Positions 5,432 through 5,652 of a stretch of DNA of 5,652 nt are shown in pieces. The notes beneath the pieces are model-generated. The model ran no database searches, was not told where the DNA came from, and saw only the letters and a list, made by a program, of their open reading frames with translations. The position numbers and the translations under genes were made by a program. Source of the stretch: CAYHBO01 sp964354855 (GTDB lineage Bacteria; Babelota; Babeliae; Babelales; RVW-14); contig CAYHBO010000068.1 in the NCBI GenBank assembly GCA_964354855.1, positions 1 to 5,652 on the forward strand, in the 5' to 3' direction. Numbering within the stretch: the first letter of the stretch is position 1; the number at the start of each line of letters is the position of its first letter.

Positions 5432-5652
5432 TTGGGGATCAATTAAGTCAATAATGCCATCAAAGTTTTTACTTAACCCAAGTATTTGTTATTTACACAA
5501 TGTAGTAGCGAAAAAACTTTAGTTAATGAAGTTGCCAGTGGCTCTGTTGAGTAATGGTAGTATGAGGTTGAAAAATTTGTCTTTCAATGGGCTATGCATA
5601 AGTGTTGGGTAAATGTTTGGGTATAACCTATGCAAAAAAATGATGATATTTA
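5432..5652. other. Right-end region without a convincing gene
   Basis: Only short open frames are present on the plus strand (22 and 28 codons, starting at 5454 and 5526, without Shine-Dalgarno). An ATG at 5630 could open a plus-strand gene that leaves the window (MQKNDD...), but too little is visible. A TTGACT on the minus strand (bases 5446-5451) is a good -35 match, yet the base pairs 16-18 bp further on, inside the hairpin, make a poor -10. No tRNA-like T-loop or cloverleaf was found. Confidence 0.35.
5519..5650 (-). CDS. Possible C-terminal end of a gene leaving the window (doubtful)
   Basis: One minus-strand frame stays open from the right edge for 43 residues and ends with TAA at 5519-5521. 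The visible peptide is hydrophobic and basic (it contains SPLKDKFFNLILPLLNRATG) and matches no family I recognise. In its favour, a terminator-shaped hairpin in the same orientation follows about 90 bases downstream (5400-5431). Against it, an open frame of this length in one of six frames is expected fairly often by chance in A+T-rich DNA. Confidence 0.25.
   Translation of the reverse strand, partial: NIIIFLHRLYPNIYPTLMHSPLKDKFFNLILPLLNRATGNFIN

Overview
This is an A+T-rich bacterial window with five complete protein genes, no RNA gene and no CRISPR array. The order is: a transaldolase of the TalC/FSA type (142-798, +), a small phospholipase D-like protein with a probable signal peptide (1064-1660, -), a small secreted coiled-coil protein of unknown function (1776-2378, +), an oligopeptide-transporter (OPT) family membrane protein (2553-4247, +), and a secreted protein with several polyproline tracts (4391-5371, -). 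Shine-Dalgarno-like sequences sit at sensible distances before four of the five starts; the one before the OPT gene is weak. The last about 220 bases hold only a doubtful reading frame that runs off the right edge.

Layout: genes 1 and 2 converge on a 265-bp gap, genes 2 and 3 diverge from a 115-bp gap, genes 3 and 4 are in tandem across a 174-bp gap, and genes 4 and 5 converge on a 143-bp gap. Both convergent gaps carry a copy of the same long inverted repeat (921-1015 and 4286-4375). It has 27-bp perfect arms around an A-rich centre, and each arm is itself a small hairpin, as in paired REP/BIME elements. The tandem gap carries a different, shorter palindrome, and a 14-bp perfect hairpin lies just upstream of gene 5. 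Palindromic, probably dispersed or mobile elements are therefore the main non-coding theme.

Organism: the composition, the short genes, the high share of exported or membrane proteins without homologues I recognise, the uptake-type transporter and the eukaryote-like polyproline protein fit a host-associated or intracellular bacterium with a reduced genome. Candidatus Dependentiae (TM6/Babeliae) is my leading guess, with Legionellales or Rickettsiales-like lineages as alternatives. This is inference: no taxonomic marker gene is present.

Functional links are loose. The genes face different ways and do not form one operon. Transaldolase belongs to central carbon metabolism, OPT to nutrient uptake, and the three small exported proteins act outside the cytoplasm. 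I see no convincing new multi-gene system. The observations most worth following are the REP-like pairs placed at both convergent junctions and the polyproline exported protein as a possible host-interacting factor.
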